A DNA stretch of 64,000 nt from Pseudarthrobacter phenanthrenivorans. GTDB lineage: Bacteria > Actinomycetota > Actinomycetes > Actinomycetales > Micrococcaceae. Position 1 is the stretch's first letter, and the number at the start of each line of letters is the position of its first letter. Under the pieces are notes generated by a model. The model searched no databases and was not told the origin of the DNA. It saw nothing but the letters and a program-made list of their open reading frames with translations. Shown here in pieces: positions 36,008 through 44,787 of this stretch. The translations under genes and the position numbers were made by a program. The DNA lies in contig NZ_JWTB01000004.1 of NCBI RefSeq assembly GCF_000813845.1, positions 1-64,000 of the forward strand. The letters are read 5' to 3'.

Positions 36008-37753
36008 CTACTGCCCGGCCAGCACACCCTCGACGGCGGCGGCCACCGCTTCCTTGATCCGGGCATGCAGCTGCCGCAACTGCCGGCGGTCGGTGCGCAC
36101 CTCCACGATGGTGCGCCCCTGCACAGGCTGGCCCAGCGCTTCGGCGAGTCCCGCCGTCGTGCTGACCAGTGAATGTCCGACGCCGTACGCTGCGGCGAGT
36201 GCCGCGATGTCCACCGAGTGCGGGGTTCCGAAGAGGCGTTCGACGGCGTCCCCGTAGCGGCCGCCTTCCTCCACACCCCCGTGCTCGAGCAGCCCGAAGA
36301 TGGCCCCGCCGGAATCATTCAGGACCACGATCCGCAGGTCCGGCTGTTCCTCGCCGGCGCCGAGGAGGAGGCCGCCGGCGTCGTGCAGGAACGTCACGTC
36401 GCCCATCAGCACCGTGGTTTCCTGCCGGCCGCCCAGCGCGATGCCGGTGGCGGTGGAAACAGTGCCGTCGATGCCGGCCAGGCCTCGGTTGGCGTACACG
36501 GTGGCGGCGGGATCAGGCGCGGGCAGCCCGGCCAGATCCACGTCCCGGATGCCGTTCGAGGACCCGAGCAGCAGCTGGCCGCGGGCATGCTTCCAGACCA
36601 GGGACGCGACCGACGGGCCGGTGGCGGCCGCCCCCGCGGATACCACCTGGTCCAGCGCGTGCTGCGCCGCCGAACCGGCCAGGAGCCACTTGTCCAGCCA
36701 GGCCGGGGTCCCGCGGCCGGCAAAATCGGCCAGGTCGGCCAGGTTTTCCAGCGGCAGTTCCGTACGCCGTCCGGGCTCGTACCAGGCCACGGGCACCGGC
36801 TGGTACAGGGCTGACTCGATATCGGCCCGGGCCAGGAGGGCAGCCACCGGGCGGGACAGCGTGGGCCGGCCGAACAGCACCACGCGCTCGACCGGCTGCG
36901 CCGAGCCGGGCCCGAAATGCTCCAGCAGCAGCCGGTAAGGGCCCAGCGCGTTCGGTCCGAAGCGCGCGTTGGAGGACGGCTCGGCGAGCAGCGGCAGGTT
37001 ATGGGCGCGGGCGAAGGCCTCGGCGACCGGTCCGGCGTCGTGCCCCGCCAGCACCACCGTCCGCCGCTCCGGCATGGAATCGGGGGCCGGCAGCAGGTTC
37101 ATGACCAGCGGCTCGGTGCCCACCCGGTAGCGCTGACGCTCCACCACATCCGGCAGCCCCTCGCCCGCGGAGGGAACCAGGGGGTCGCGGAAGGCCAGGT
37201 TGAGCTGCACCGGGCCCGGCGGCAGGTCGGGAAACGCCCCGGTGGCTGCCGAGATGGCAGTCTGGACGGCCCGTTCGGGGCTGGTCCCGGCGGGAACGTC
37301 CGCGGCAAACCGGACCTGCTCGCCGAAGAGGTCCGGCTGCACGGTGGTCTGGTTGGCGCCCGTCCCGCGCAGTTCCTCGGGCCGGTCCGCCGACAGCACG
37401 ATCAGCGGCACGGCGGCGTGGTTGGCTTCCATCACCGCCGGCATCAGGTTCCCGACTGCGGTCCCGGACGTGGTGAGCGCGGCGGCCGGCGACCCGGTGG
37501 ACAAGGCCAGGCCCAGGGCCGTGAAGCCGGCGGACCGCTCGTCGATGCGGACCAGCAGCTCAACGCGGCCGGCCGCCGAAGCCTCGGCCAGCGCGTACGC
37601 CATCGGGGCCGACCGCGAACCCGGCGACACCACCACGTGCCGCACGCCGCCGTCGAGCAAAACCTCGACGGCGATCCGCGCCGCATCGAGGGCGCTTAAC
37701 TCAGGGGCGTCCACCTCGGGGACATTCGGTGCAGATTCGTTCGGCAAAGTCAC
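36008..37753 (-). CDS. menD: 2-succinyl-5-enolpyruvyl-6-hydroxy-3-cyclohexene-1-carboxylate synthase
   Basis: Thiamine-diphosphate enzyme of 581 aa, full length for MenD. The N-terminal pyrimidine-binding domain has VVSPGSRSAPMAYAL and the conserved Glu in DERSAGFTALG. The C-terminal ThDP-binding domain has NRGLAGIDGTVSTATG. It joins isochorismate and 2-oxoglutarate for menaquinone synthesis. I start at the GTG at 37753, six bases after CAGACT; a TTG at 37756 is in frame. Confidence 0.92.
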   Translation of the reverse strand: MTLPNESAPNVPEVDAPELSALDAARIAVEVLLDGGVRHVVVSPGSRSAPMAYALAEASAAGRVELLVRIDERSAGFTALGLALSTGSPAAALTTSGTAVGNLMPAVMEANHAAVPLIVLSADRPEELRGTGANQTTVQPDLFGEQVRFAADVPAGTSPERAVQTAISAATGAFPDLPPGPVQLNLAFRDPLVPSAGEGLPDVVERQRYRVGTEPLVMNLLPAPDSMPERRTVVLAGHDAGPVAEAFARAHNLPLLAEPSSNARFGPNALGPYRLLLEHFGPGSAQPVERVVLFGRPTLSRPVAALLARADIESALYQPVPVAWYEPGRRTELPLENLADLADFAGRGTPAWLDKWLLAGSAAQHALDQVVSAGAAATGPSVASLVWKHARGQLLLGSSNGIRDVDLAGLPAPDPAATVYANRGLAGIDGTVSTATGIALGGRQETTVLMGDVTFLHDAGGLLLGAGEEQPDLRIVVLNDSGGAIFGLLEHGGVEEGGRYGDAVERLFGTPHSVDIAALAAAYGVGHSLVSTTAGLAEALGQPVQGRTIVEVRTDRRQLRQLHARIKEAVAAAVEGVLAGQ

Positions 37754-37759
37754 CAACCC

Positions 37760-37765
37760 AGTCTG
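37760..37765 (-). promoter_or_regulatory. Candidate leaderless -10 element of menD
   Basis: CAGACT followed by six bases and GTG, with GGTGGCAGACTGG shared with the SRPBCC gene at 14917. Confidence 0.38.
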
Positions 37766-37771
37766 CCACCC

Positions 37772-37888
37772 CCCGACGCCCCATCACCTCCTGCCGCAAA
37801 ACACCCGACGCCCCATCACCTCCTGCCGCTGTGGACCGGAAGGTGATGGGGCGTCACCGAAAAACCCACGGAAGGTGATCGGGCGTCC
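37772..37888. repeat. Four-copy GACGCCCCATCACCT repeat cluster
   Basis: The 15-nt core occurs twice forward (37775-37789, 37807-37821) inside identical 26-nt direct repeats (37772-37797, 37804-37829), and twice inverted (37841-37855; 37873-37887 with one mismatch). The forward and inverted copies can pair as stems, which could end phoX transcription. It fills the gap between phoX and menD. Confidence 0.7.
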
Positions 37889-37894
37889 GGGAGG

Positions 37895-39961
37895 TTAGCC
37901 GCGGAACACCTGGACCACTGAGGGACGGGGCGCGCGCACCTTGCCCGGTGCCGGCGTCGTGCCTGCCGGGACGTAGTCCGGGAAGAAAGAGTGCGGAGCC
38001 TCGAAGGTGCCTTCCTCGCCCGGGTGCTGGACGGAGACGAATACCATGCGCTCGTCGTCGTGGATGACTGGGCCGCAGGTTTCGGCATCGCGCGGGACGG
38101 ACAGGAACTGCTCCACTTTGCCGCGCTCAGCGCCGTCCAGGGTGACTTTGAAGAGGCCGTCGTTGTAGCCGATGCCGGAGGGGGCGCCGTCGGTGGAGAT
38201 CCAGAGGTTGCCCACGGAGTCGAAGGCCACGTTGTCCGGGCAGGAGATAGGCGAGACCTTGTCCACGGGGTAGCCGGAGAAGTAGGTGGCATCGCCCTGC
38301 GCCGGATCGCCGCAGACCATCAGGAGGGTCCAGTTGAACTTGGTTGACGTCTGGTCGCCGGTTTCGGTGATTTCCACGATGTGGCCGTCGCGGTTCTGCG
38401 TGCGCGGGTTGACCTCCGTGGCGCCTTCCTTGGTGCCGGTGCCGCGGTCGGAGTTGTTGGTGCAGACAACGTAGACCTTGCCGGTGTGCAGGCTGGGCTG
38501 GACGTCCTCGCAGCGGTCCATCTTGGTGGGGCCCACCTTGTCCGCAGCCAGGCGGGTGTACACCAGGACCTCTTCGACGGACATGCCGGGAACTGAGGAC
38601 TTGCCGCCGACCACCAGCGGCAGCCACTCGCCCGTGCCGTCAAAGGCGCCGTCCGAGGGGAGCGCCCCGGTTCCGGTGATTTCTGCTGCCGGTGAGTTGC
38701 CGGTGAACTTGGCGACGTAGAGGTCGCCCTCGGACAGCAGGTTCATGTTGTGCCTGCGGTCGCCCTCACGGTACTTGTCCGCCGAGACGAACTTGTAAAG
38801 GTAGTCGAACTTCTCGTCGTCGCCCATGTAGGCCACCACATGACCCGATTCGGCCACGATCACATTGGCGCCCTCGTGCTTGAAGCGGCCCATTGCAGAG
38901 CGCTTCTTGGGCGTGGAGGTGGGGTCGAACGGGTCGACTTCCACGATCCAGCCGAAGCGGTTGGCTTCGTTTTCGTAGCCGGCGTTGCGGGTGTCGAAGC
39001 GGGGGTCATCGAGTTCCCACTGGCGGGCGGTGGGCTTGGCGGTGAGGCCGTAGCGCTTGTCGGTGGCGGACGTGCCGCCGGCAACGAAGTAGCCGTTGAA
39101 GTTCTCCTCGCCGGAGAGGATGGTTCCCCACGGGGTGGTGCCGCCGGAGCAGTTGCCGAATGTGCCCTTGATGGCGCGGCCGGACGGGTCAGCCACAGTC
39201 TTGACCAGCGCGGAGCCGGCAACGGGGCCGGTCAGTTCGTAGGTGGTGTCCGAGAGGTAGCGCCGGTTGAGCGGCGCACCCTTGACGTAGCTCCACGGCT
39301 TGGTGGTGTTCTGGCGCTCCAGTTCCACCACGGCCAGGCCGTGCGCGGCGCGGCCGATGGCACGGGTTTCCACGGGGTCGTAGCCGGCGGGCACCATGAT
39401 GTTTTCGTTGGTGTACTCGTGGTTGGTGAACAGCACGGCGCGGCGGCCCTTGCTGCCCGGGATTTCCACGATGTCCGTGTAGTCGTTGTTGTAGCCGAAC
39501 TGGCGGGCCTGGGCGGCGGCGGTCTGGTTGTTCAGGTCGAAGTCAGGCGAGTCGGCGAACAGCGGGTCGCCCCAGCGGATGATTGGCTGCCAGGTGAAGC
39601 CCTCCGGCACCGTGAACGCGTCAACGGCCTTGTCGACGGGCTTGATCGCGGTGAACTGCAGCTTGGAGTTGCCGAAGCCTTCCTTGGCGGCTTTGGACAG
39701 ACCCGCGGCGGAGGCAGGTTGGGCGGAGCTTACGGCTGAACCGAGGGCGACGGCGAGGGCACCGGCGGCGCCCAGGCCCAGGGCGGCGCGGCGGGACAGC
39801 GTGGTGGAGGCGATATCGCGGAAGTAGCTGTTGGAGCTGGTGTTGCAGACATCGCCGGCGCAGGCGTTGTCGCATTTGAGCGCGCAGGTGACGGGGCTGC
39901 GCTTGCCCTTGGTATGGCCAAGCATGGGCAGCAGGGTGAACTTGCGGGCAGTTTCAGACAT
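37895..39961 (-). CDS. PhoX family phosphatase (alkaline phosphatase-like), Tat-exported
   Basis: Protein of 688 aa matching the DUF839/PhoX family, calcium- and iron-dependent alkaline phosphatases. The twin-arginine motif SRRAALGLG lies at 56-64, with a hydrophobic stretch to about 85 and an Ala-x-Ala cleavage site. A Cys-rich N-terminal stretch before it (C26, C30, C34, C39) is unusual for a signal region and may bind metal. The start at 39961 has GGAAGG upstream. Family substrates are phosphate esters; the usual trigger is phosphate limitation. Confidence 0.88.
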   Translation of the reverse strand: MSETARKFTLLPMLGHTKGKRSPVTCALKCDNACAGDVCNTSSNSYFRDIASTTLSRRAALGLGAAGALAVALGSAVSSAQPASAAGLSKAAKEGFGNSKLQFTAIKPVDKAVDAFTVPEGFTWQPIIRWGDPLFADSPDFDLNNQTAAAQARQFGYNNDYTDIVEIPGSKGRRAVLFTNHEYTNENIMVPAGYDPVETRAIGRAAHGLAVVELERQNTTKPWSYVKGAPLNRRYLSDTTYELTGPVAGSALVKTVADPSGRAIKGTFGNCSGGTTPWGTILSGEENFNGYFVAGGTSATDKRYGLTAKPTARQWELDDPRFDTRNAGYENEANRFGWIVEVDPFDPTSTPKKRSAMGRFKHEGANVIVAESGHVVAYMGDDEKFDYLYKFVSADKYREGDRRHNMNLLSEGDLYVAKFTGNSPAAEITGTGALPSDGAFDGTGEWLPLVVGGKSSVPGMSVEEVLVYTRLAADKVGPTKMDRCEDVQPSLHTGKVYVVCTNNSDRGTGTKEGATEVNPRTQNRDGHIVEITETGDQTSTKFNWTLLMVCGDPAQGDATYFSGYPVDKVSPISCPDNVAFDSVGNLWISTDGAPSGIGYNDGLFKVTLDGAERGKVEQFLSVPRDAETCGPVIHDDERMVFVSVQHPGEEGTFEAPHSFFPDYVPAGTTPAPGKVRAPRPSVVQVFRG

Positions 39962-40087
39962 GGGAACCTTCCAAGGAATCTCACTGGGGTGCCCACCCAC
40001 CCTTCCAGCCGCTTCCTACGGAACCCCATCGATTGGATGAAGTTCCGGTGAACTGCCCGTGACCCGCAGGAACATTGCCCAGTCCCT

Positions 40088-40149
40088 CATCGACTGCTGC
40101 GTAGTTGTCGTTGTGGAGCCCCACAACGACAATTACGCAGCAATCGACG
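40088..40149. repeat. Long palindromic repeat, family A copy 2
   Basis: Arms of 29 nt (40088-40116, 40121-40149) with three mismatches and a loop AGCC. The core CGTAGTTGTCGTT equals that of copy 1. The right arm encodes the last residues and TAA stop of the next membrane-protein gene. Confidence 0.75.
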
Positions 40150-40510
40150 GTTTAGGCGGGAAGAAGGCGCGGACCGGCAGTAGGAGCCCGAGCAGCGAGA
40201 GCGCTATGAAGAGCACTTGGTGGACGTGGTCATCGCTTGGCGGGAGGTTCCCGATCAGATGCACCACCCAAAAGAACGGATAGAACCAGAGTGCATACCA
40301 GGCCCACCGCTCGCGCCGCCGGTACGGCACCAGCACGATTAACATACCGAACAGACCCAGTCCCGCAGAGGCCAGCCCGTCCGCACGGTACACACCCGCA
40401 TCCCCGTCCGGCGGAAACAGGGCAACCACCACACCGAACACCAGGATGCCCACGCTGACGGCAGCGAGGCAGAGCCACCCGATCCGCACTGTCAGATTCA
40501 CCCCGCGCAC
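40133..40510 (-). CDS. Small membrane protein of unknown function
   Basis: Protein of 125 aa with four hydrophobic helices: near 8-30, 48-65, 72-90 and 100-118. A YRRRERWAWYALWF segment sits at the third. No family recognised. GTG start (a second GTG at 40501 is possible). The C-terminus PSIAA and its stop fall inside a family A palindrome, so the gene end may have been set by insertion of that element. It follows menC in the same direction by 41 nt. Confidence 0.62.
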   Translation of the reverse strand: MRGVNLTVRIGWLCLAAVSVGILVFGVVVALFPPDGDAGVYRADGLASAGLGLFGMLIVLVPYRRRERWAWYALWFYPFFWVVHLIGNLPPSDDHVHQVLFIALSLLGLLLPVRAFFPPKPSIAA

Positions 40511-40551
40511 ACAGCCACCCTACTGCCCGGTGGTATCGCTGAGCGCGCGTG

Positions 40552-41553
40552 TCAGCTGGTGAGGAGGGCGTGGACGCGGCGGAGCCGGGCCAGCCACCAG
40601 TCCCGGCGTTCGGGCGGCGCCGCGAACCGCTCCAGCAGCCCGGCGTCGGCGGCGGCGTCGCGGAGCCGGATGCCACCGTCGTCGGCCACCAGCGGGTCCA
40701 GGGTGATGTCCGATTCGAACAGCGACACCGTCCCCAGGCCGCAGGCGTAGGGCAGGTCCGGCAGGGCGGCGGCGAGCGCCAGGCCAGCGCGGATGCCCAC
40801 GGAGGTGTCCAGGGCGGAGCTGACGACGGCGGGAAGTCCGGCCTGTGCCACGATGTCCAGGGCACGCCGCACTCCCCCAAGCGGCGCCACCTTAACCACG
40901 ATCAAGTCCGCCGCGCCGGCGCGGGCAACGCGGAGGGGGTCGGTTTCCTTCCGGACGCTCTCATCCGCCGCGATCAGCACGGGAGTCCCGGCATCCCGCA
41001 GCCGGGCCCGGACCTCGGCCAGGCCCTCGATGGTGGGCACGGGCTGCTCCGCGTACTCCAGTCCTATCGGCGCGAGCCGCGTCAGCGCCTCAACCGCCCC
41101 CGGTACGTCCCACCCTCCATTGGCATCCACGCGTACGGCAGCCTCCGGCAGCGCGGAGCGGACCGCCCGCAGCCGGGCGACGTCGTCGTTTAGCGACTGC
41201 CCCTGCTCCGCCACCTTGACCTTGACGGCGTCCACCCGGCCGAACCGTGCCAGCACGTCCGGCACCCGGTCGGCGGAAACGGCCGGAACCGTGGCGTTCA
41301 CCGGCACCACGGAACGCAGCGGGGCCGGAAAACCCTGCCACCCCGCCTCAATGGCGGCGGCCAGCCAGCGGGAGGCCTCGGCGTCGCCGTACTCCGGGAA
41401 CGGGCAAAACTCGCCCCAGCCCAGGGGGCCGCGGAGCAGGAGGGATTCCCGCTGCATGATGCCGCGGAACTTCACCCGCATGGGCAGGCTGACCACGAAG
41501 GCGCCCGCCAGCAGTTCGTCCAACGGGGGGATGCGGGAATCGGGGGCAGGCAT
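40552..41553 (-). CDS. menC: o-Succinylbenzoate synthase
   Basis: Enolase-superfamily enzyme of 333 aa. The KxK catalytic lysine is in VDAVKVKVAEQ (near 137-147); a metal Asp is in VRVDANGGWD (near 158-167), and later metal and acid residues are in LEYAEQPV and AADESV. It dehydrates SHCHC to o-succinylbenzoate in menaquinone synthesis. The ATG lacks a ribosome site and follows TACAGT by six bases. It is separated from menD by phoX and a small membrane-protein gene. Confidence 0.9.
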   Translation of the reverse strand: MPAPDSRIPPLDELLAGAFVVSLPMRVKFRGIMQRESLLLRGPLGWGEFCPFPEYGDAEASRWLAAAIEAGWQGFPAPLRSVVPVNATVPAVSADRVPDVLARFGRVDAVKVKVAEQGQSLNDDVARLRAVRSALPEAAVRVDANGGWDVPGAVEALTRLAPIGLEYAEQPVPTIEGLAEVRARLRDAGTPVLIAADESVRKETDPLRVARAGAADLIVVKVAPLGGVRRALDIVAQAGLPAVVSSALDTSVGIRAGLALAAALPDLPYACGLGTVSLFESDITLDPLVADDGGIRLRDAAADAGLLERFAAPPERRDWWLARLRRVHALLTS

Positions 41554-41559
41554 GGATTC

Positions 41560-41565
41560 ACTGTA
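41560..41565 (-). promoter_or_regulatory. Candidate leaderless -10 element of menC
   Basis: TACAGT, six bases, then the ATG at 41553. The hexamer is identical to that of cysI. No clear -35 is visible. Confidence 0.42.
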
Positions 41566-41614
41566 CCGGCGCCGCCGGAACAGGCCGCCCGGGCACCTGC
41601 GCTATGTGGACAAC

Positions 41615-42631
41615 CTAGATCCATTTGTTGTGCTTGAACGCCAGGTAGAGGACAAGGCCCATGGCCACCATCAGCCCCAGGGCGTAGGGGTAGCCGTAGG
41701 TCCAGGACAGCTCGGGCATATTGGCGAAGTTCATGCCGTAGATGGATGCCACCAGGGTGGGGGCGAACAGGATGGCCGCCCAGGAGGAAATGCGCTTGAC
41801 CTGCTCGTTCTGTTCGAAGCTGGACTCGGTCATCCGCTGCATCTCGTCGTTTTGGCGTTGGGCCACCAGGGCAGCGTTGACGGCGAGCGCGTTCTGGAGC
41901 AGGGCCCGGAAGGAGGCCACGCGCTCATTGAGCCGGAGGACGTGGTCCAGGACGTCCCGGTAGTGGTCCCGAAGCTCGGTGGCTTCACCACGGTCCGGAG
42001 CACCGGCCATCAGGGCCTGCAGGATACCGGCCAGCGGGCTGGTGGCCCGCTGGAACGTGATGACCTGCCGGGACAGTTCGTAGATGCGGCGGGAGACGTC
42101 CGGGTCGGCGCCAAAGAGGTCGTCCTCGATCTCATCAATGTCGTTCTCGAGGCCGGCCACCACCGGCTCGTATTCGTCCACCACCTGGTCGAGGATTCCG
42201 TAGAGCACGGCGTCGGGCCCGAGGGCCAGGAACTCCGGCATGGACTCCATCCTCCGCCGGACCTTGGCGAGGTCCGGGGACTCGGCGTGCCGTACAGTCA
42301 CCACGTACTCATCGCCGACGAAAACGTGGATCTCGCCGAAGTCCACCTTTTCCTCGTCATCCCGGTACCGTGCCGGCCTCAGCACCAGGAACAGGCACTC
42401 GCCGTAGTGCTCCAGCTTGGCCCGCTGGTGGCCGGCAAGGGCGTCCTCCACGGCAAGGGCATTCAGGTCGAACTCCTCGCCCACGGACTGGAGTTCCCCG
42501 GCGTCCGGCCGGTACAGCCCAATCCACGCCATCCCCTCGCGCTGGCGGAGCAGGAAGTACGTCTCATCAAGGTCTTCCGGGTCCTCCGTCCGGACGCCGT
42601 TGACGTAGACCGCGTTGTCGATGATGGTCAC
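41615..42631 (-). CDS. corA: Magnesium/cobalt transporter CorA
   Basis: CorA-type cation channel of 338 aa. A long cytoplasmic domain precedes two C-terminal helices, with the selectivity motif YGMNF at 298-302 between them, and the protein ends in a charged KHNKW. It conducts Mg2+ (and Co2+). The GTG at 42631 overlaps the regulator stop (GTGA) with GGAGGCAGGACA upstream, so it is translated with the ABC exporter/MarR operon. The linkage of CorA with an exporter operon is odd. Confidence 0.9.
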   Translation of the reverse strand: MTIIDNAVYVNGVRTEDPEDLDETYFLLRQREGMAWIGLYRPDAGELQSVGEEFDLNALAVEDALAGHQRAKLEHYGECLFLVLRPARYRDDEEKVDFGEIHVFVGDEYVVTVRHAESPDLAKVRRRMESMPEFLALGPDAVLYGILDQVVDEYEPVVAGLENDIDEIEDDLFGADPDVSRRIYELSRQVITFQRATSPLAGILQALMAGAPDRGEATELRDHYRDVLDHVLRLNERVASFRALLQNALAVNAALVAQRQNDEMQRMTESSFEQNEQVKRISSWAAILFAPTLVASIYGMNFANMPELSWTYGYPYALGLMVAMGLVLYLAFKHNKWI

Positions 42632-43167
42632 TGTCCTGCCTCCGTGGCCCGCTCCCGCTCCCAGTCGTCCAGCAGCGCCGGCATTCGGGATTTGAGGAAC
42701 CGGTAGAACCTTGCCATCTCCGCCACCCGGGCCCGCGCGGCCGACCCCTCGGGCAGCGCTTCGGCGGTGGCATCGGTCAGGGCCGCGAGCTTTTCGTATA
42801 CCGGGCTGTTCCGCATGGACACCACGTACCACTCGTCCTCGTGCAGGGCGTAGAGGTCGCGGCGGCTTCCTGGCTGCGACACCCGGTGGACGAAACCCAC
42901 GGTCTGCAGGTACCGCACGGCCCCCGACACCGCCGCAGCACTGGCCCCCAGCCGCTCGGACAGTTCCGCGGCGGTCAGGCTCCCCTGCTCGGAGGACACC
43001 AGGGCCAGCAGCGCACGGGCGGGCATCTTCGGAAACCCGGCTGCGGCGAAAGCGGCTGCCGTCCGCTCGGCAGCGGCAGCGGCGGCAGCGGCGGCAGAAG
43101 CAGCAGCAGCAGGATAGCCGTCCGTTGAAGGAGGGGCCACGGCCTCCACCCGGGCACCGGTGCTCAT
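42628..43167 (-). CDS. MarR/GbsR-type winged-helix regulator
   Basis: Protein of 179 aa. After an Ala-rich N-terminal 35 residues (nearly pure Ala from 21 to 33), a winged helix follows: LTAAELSERLGASAAAVSGA, then VRYLQTVGFVHRV and the wing PGSRRDLYAL. This is the GbsR/MarR pattern. The ATG overlaps the permease stop (ATGA) and the stop overlaps corA. It likely represses the ABC exporter operon; TTCACAA-GT-TTGTGAA upstream of the first gene is a plausible operator. Confidence 0.82.
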   Translation of the reverse strand: MSTGARVEAVAPPSTDGYPAAAASAAAAAAAAAERTAAAFAAAGFPKMPARALLALVSSEQGSLTAAELSERLGASAAAVSGAVRYLQTVGFVHRVSQPGSRRDLYALHEDEWYVVSMRNSPVYEKLAALTDATAEALPEGSAARARVAEMARFYRFLKSRMPALLDDWERERATEAGQ

Positions 43168-44786
43168 GCCGAACCCACCTCCCGCCGGCGCATCGCCGCA
43201 ACTGCCAGCGCCCCGGCCAGGAGGGCGATGGCCAGCATCCACCACGCCCCGCTCCAATCCGTGGCGTCCCCGTGCGGCACGGGCGTGTGGGTGAACGGCG
43301 ACAGGTCGCGCAGGCTTTGGTCGATGCCCAGCATGCCGCCGAAGATGCCCAGCAGCACGCCCAGGGCCAGCAGTGCCCAGCTGGTCCCGATGGCCGCCGC
43401 CGGCCACAGGACGAAGACCAGCGCGGGAACGGCGAGGTAGATCAGTGCGGCCGGCAGCTGGGCCAGGGCGGTCTGCCACAGCGCATCTGCCGGCATGGAC
43501 TGGTCCCCGGAACCGTTAAGCGTGGCCCAGGCACCCACCCCCGTCAGGCCCACCACCAGCACCACGGCCGCCGCGCCCAGCAACAGGTAGCCGGCCAGCC
43601 ACCGGACCCGGCCGACCGGAACCGAGAGCAGGAGTTCGGCTGTTCCGGCCGCCTCCTCCTGCCGCATCCGGATCACCGCCTGCAGCGCGCAGGCCGCGGC
43701 CAGGACGCCGGCCATGGAGAAAAGCACCGAGACCATGAGCTGGGTGAGCGAGACCCCCTGCGCCTGGAGCATGGCCCGCATGACGGCGGTGATGTTGGTG
43801 TCCGGGGTGTCGACGGCGGCAATTGCCTTTCCCAGCGAGCCCGCCAGCAGCCCCAAGGCCAACCCGCTGAAACCCCAGCCGATGATCGATCCGGACTGCA
43901 GCCGGAGGGCGAGGGCCACCGGACTTCCAAGTCCGCGGCGGGCGGCCGCGCGTCCCGGCCGGGCACCCCAGATGCTGGCGCCGCTGTCCCGGCTGCGGAG
44001 GATGAGCCAGGCGGCGGCGATGCTGCCGGCACCCAGTGCCACCGGCAACAGCAGCGGCCAGCCGCGGTCTCCTGTGTAGGCATAGGTCTGCTGGCCCCAT
44101 CCGATGGGCGAGAACCAGCTGGCCGCCCCCTCGGTCATGGTGGTCCCGTCCGGGCCGGGCGTGCCGGTGGCATCGCCGATGCCGCGCAGCAGATAGGCAA
44201 GGACAACCAGGGCAGCAGACACGCCGTTCGCACCGCGGGAGGTCCCCATGAACTGGGCCACCAGCAGCCCGACGCCAATGAAGGCGAAGCCGACGGCGCC
44301 CGTTGCGGCGCCCGCGATCAGGGAACCCTGCGGGTCCAGGCCTTGGGCCGCGAACCCGGCGGACACCGCGATCGCCACGAGGAGGTTCGCCGTGGTCCCG
44401 TGCAGCAGGGTGGCGGCGGACGGCAGCAGGCGGCCGGCCGGCGTGGCGGCCACCAGTTCCGCGCCGCCGCTTTCCTCGTCGGCACGGGAATGGCGTACCG
44501 CCAGGAACGTACTCATCAGGCCCGCCAGCAGGGCGAGGAAGGCGTAGATCAGGAAGAACGTGAACGCGCCCTGGTCCGCCCCGCGGGGCAGGCCGCGCAG
44601 CAGCAGGATGGCCGGGGTGGCAATGGCCACCTGAAGGATTTCGGTCCGGCTGGCCACGTTGCCGTAGGTCTGGGAGACGGCAGCCGCCGCGAACACCGCA
44701 AACGCGCCGATGGCCACCACCCAGCTCAGGAGCTGCCAGCGGTCCCGGCGCAGCCGCTGACCCCAGAGGACCAGGAGGACTCCCAT
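43164..44786 (-). CDS. ABC-2-type exporter permease
   Basis: Membrane protein of 540 aa with about 12 hydrophobic segments, large enough to be a fused pair of ABC-2 halves. It resembles actinobacterial polyketide/antibiotic exporter permeases (TMRB-type) that pair with the single ATPase encoded upstream. The ATG at 44786 lies one base after the ATPase TGA. Substrate unknown. Confidence 0.82.
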   Translation of the reverse strand: MGVLLVLWGQRLRRDRWQLLSWVVAIGAFAVFAAAAVSQTYGNVASRTEILQVAIATPAILLLRGLPRGADQGAFTFFLIYAFLALLAGLMSTFLAVRHSRADEESGGAELVAATPAGRLLPSAATLLHGTTANLLVAIAVSAGFAAQGLDPQGSLIAGAATGAVGFAFIGVGLLVAQFMGTSRGANGVSAALVVLAYLLRGIGDATGTPGPDGTTMTEGAASWFSPIGWGQQTYAYTGDRGWPLLLPVALGAGSIAAAWLILRSRDSGASIWGARPGRAAARRGLGSPVALALRLQSGSIIGWGFSGLALGLLAGSLGKAIAAVDTPDTNITAVMRAMLQAQGVSLTQLMVSVLFSMAGVLAAACALQAVIRMRQEEAAGTAELLLSVPVGRVRWLAGYLLLGAAAVVLVVGLTGVGAWATLNGSGDQSMPADALWQTALAQLPAALIYLAVPALVFVLWPAAAIGTSWALLALGVLLGIFGGMLGIDQSLRDLSPFTHTPVPHGDATDWSGAWWMLAIALLAGALAVAAMRRREVGSA

Positions 44787-44787
44787 G

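Noticed and set aside
37772..37888. CRISPR array
   Set aside because: Only two direct copies, spaced by 6 nt, and the others inverted; no cas genes in the window.
40059..40283. Small plus-strand ORF with the IDC-VVVV peptide (also in frames near 28130)
   Set aside because: The peptide likeness comes from the palindromic repeat itself and is read on both strands; no ribosome site.
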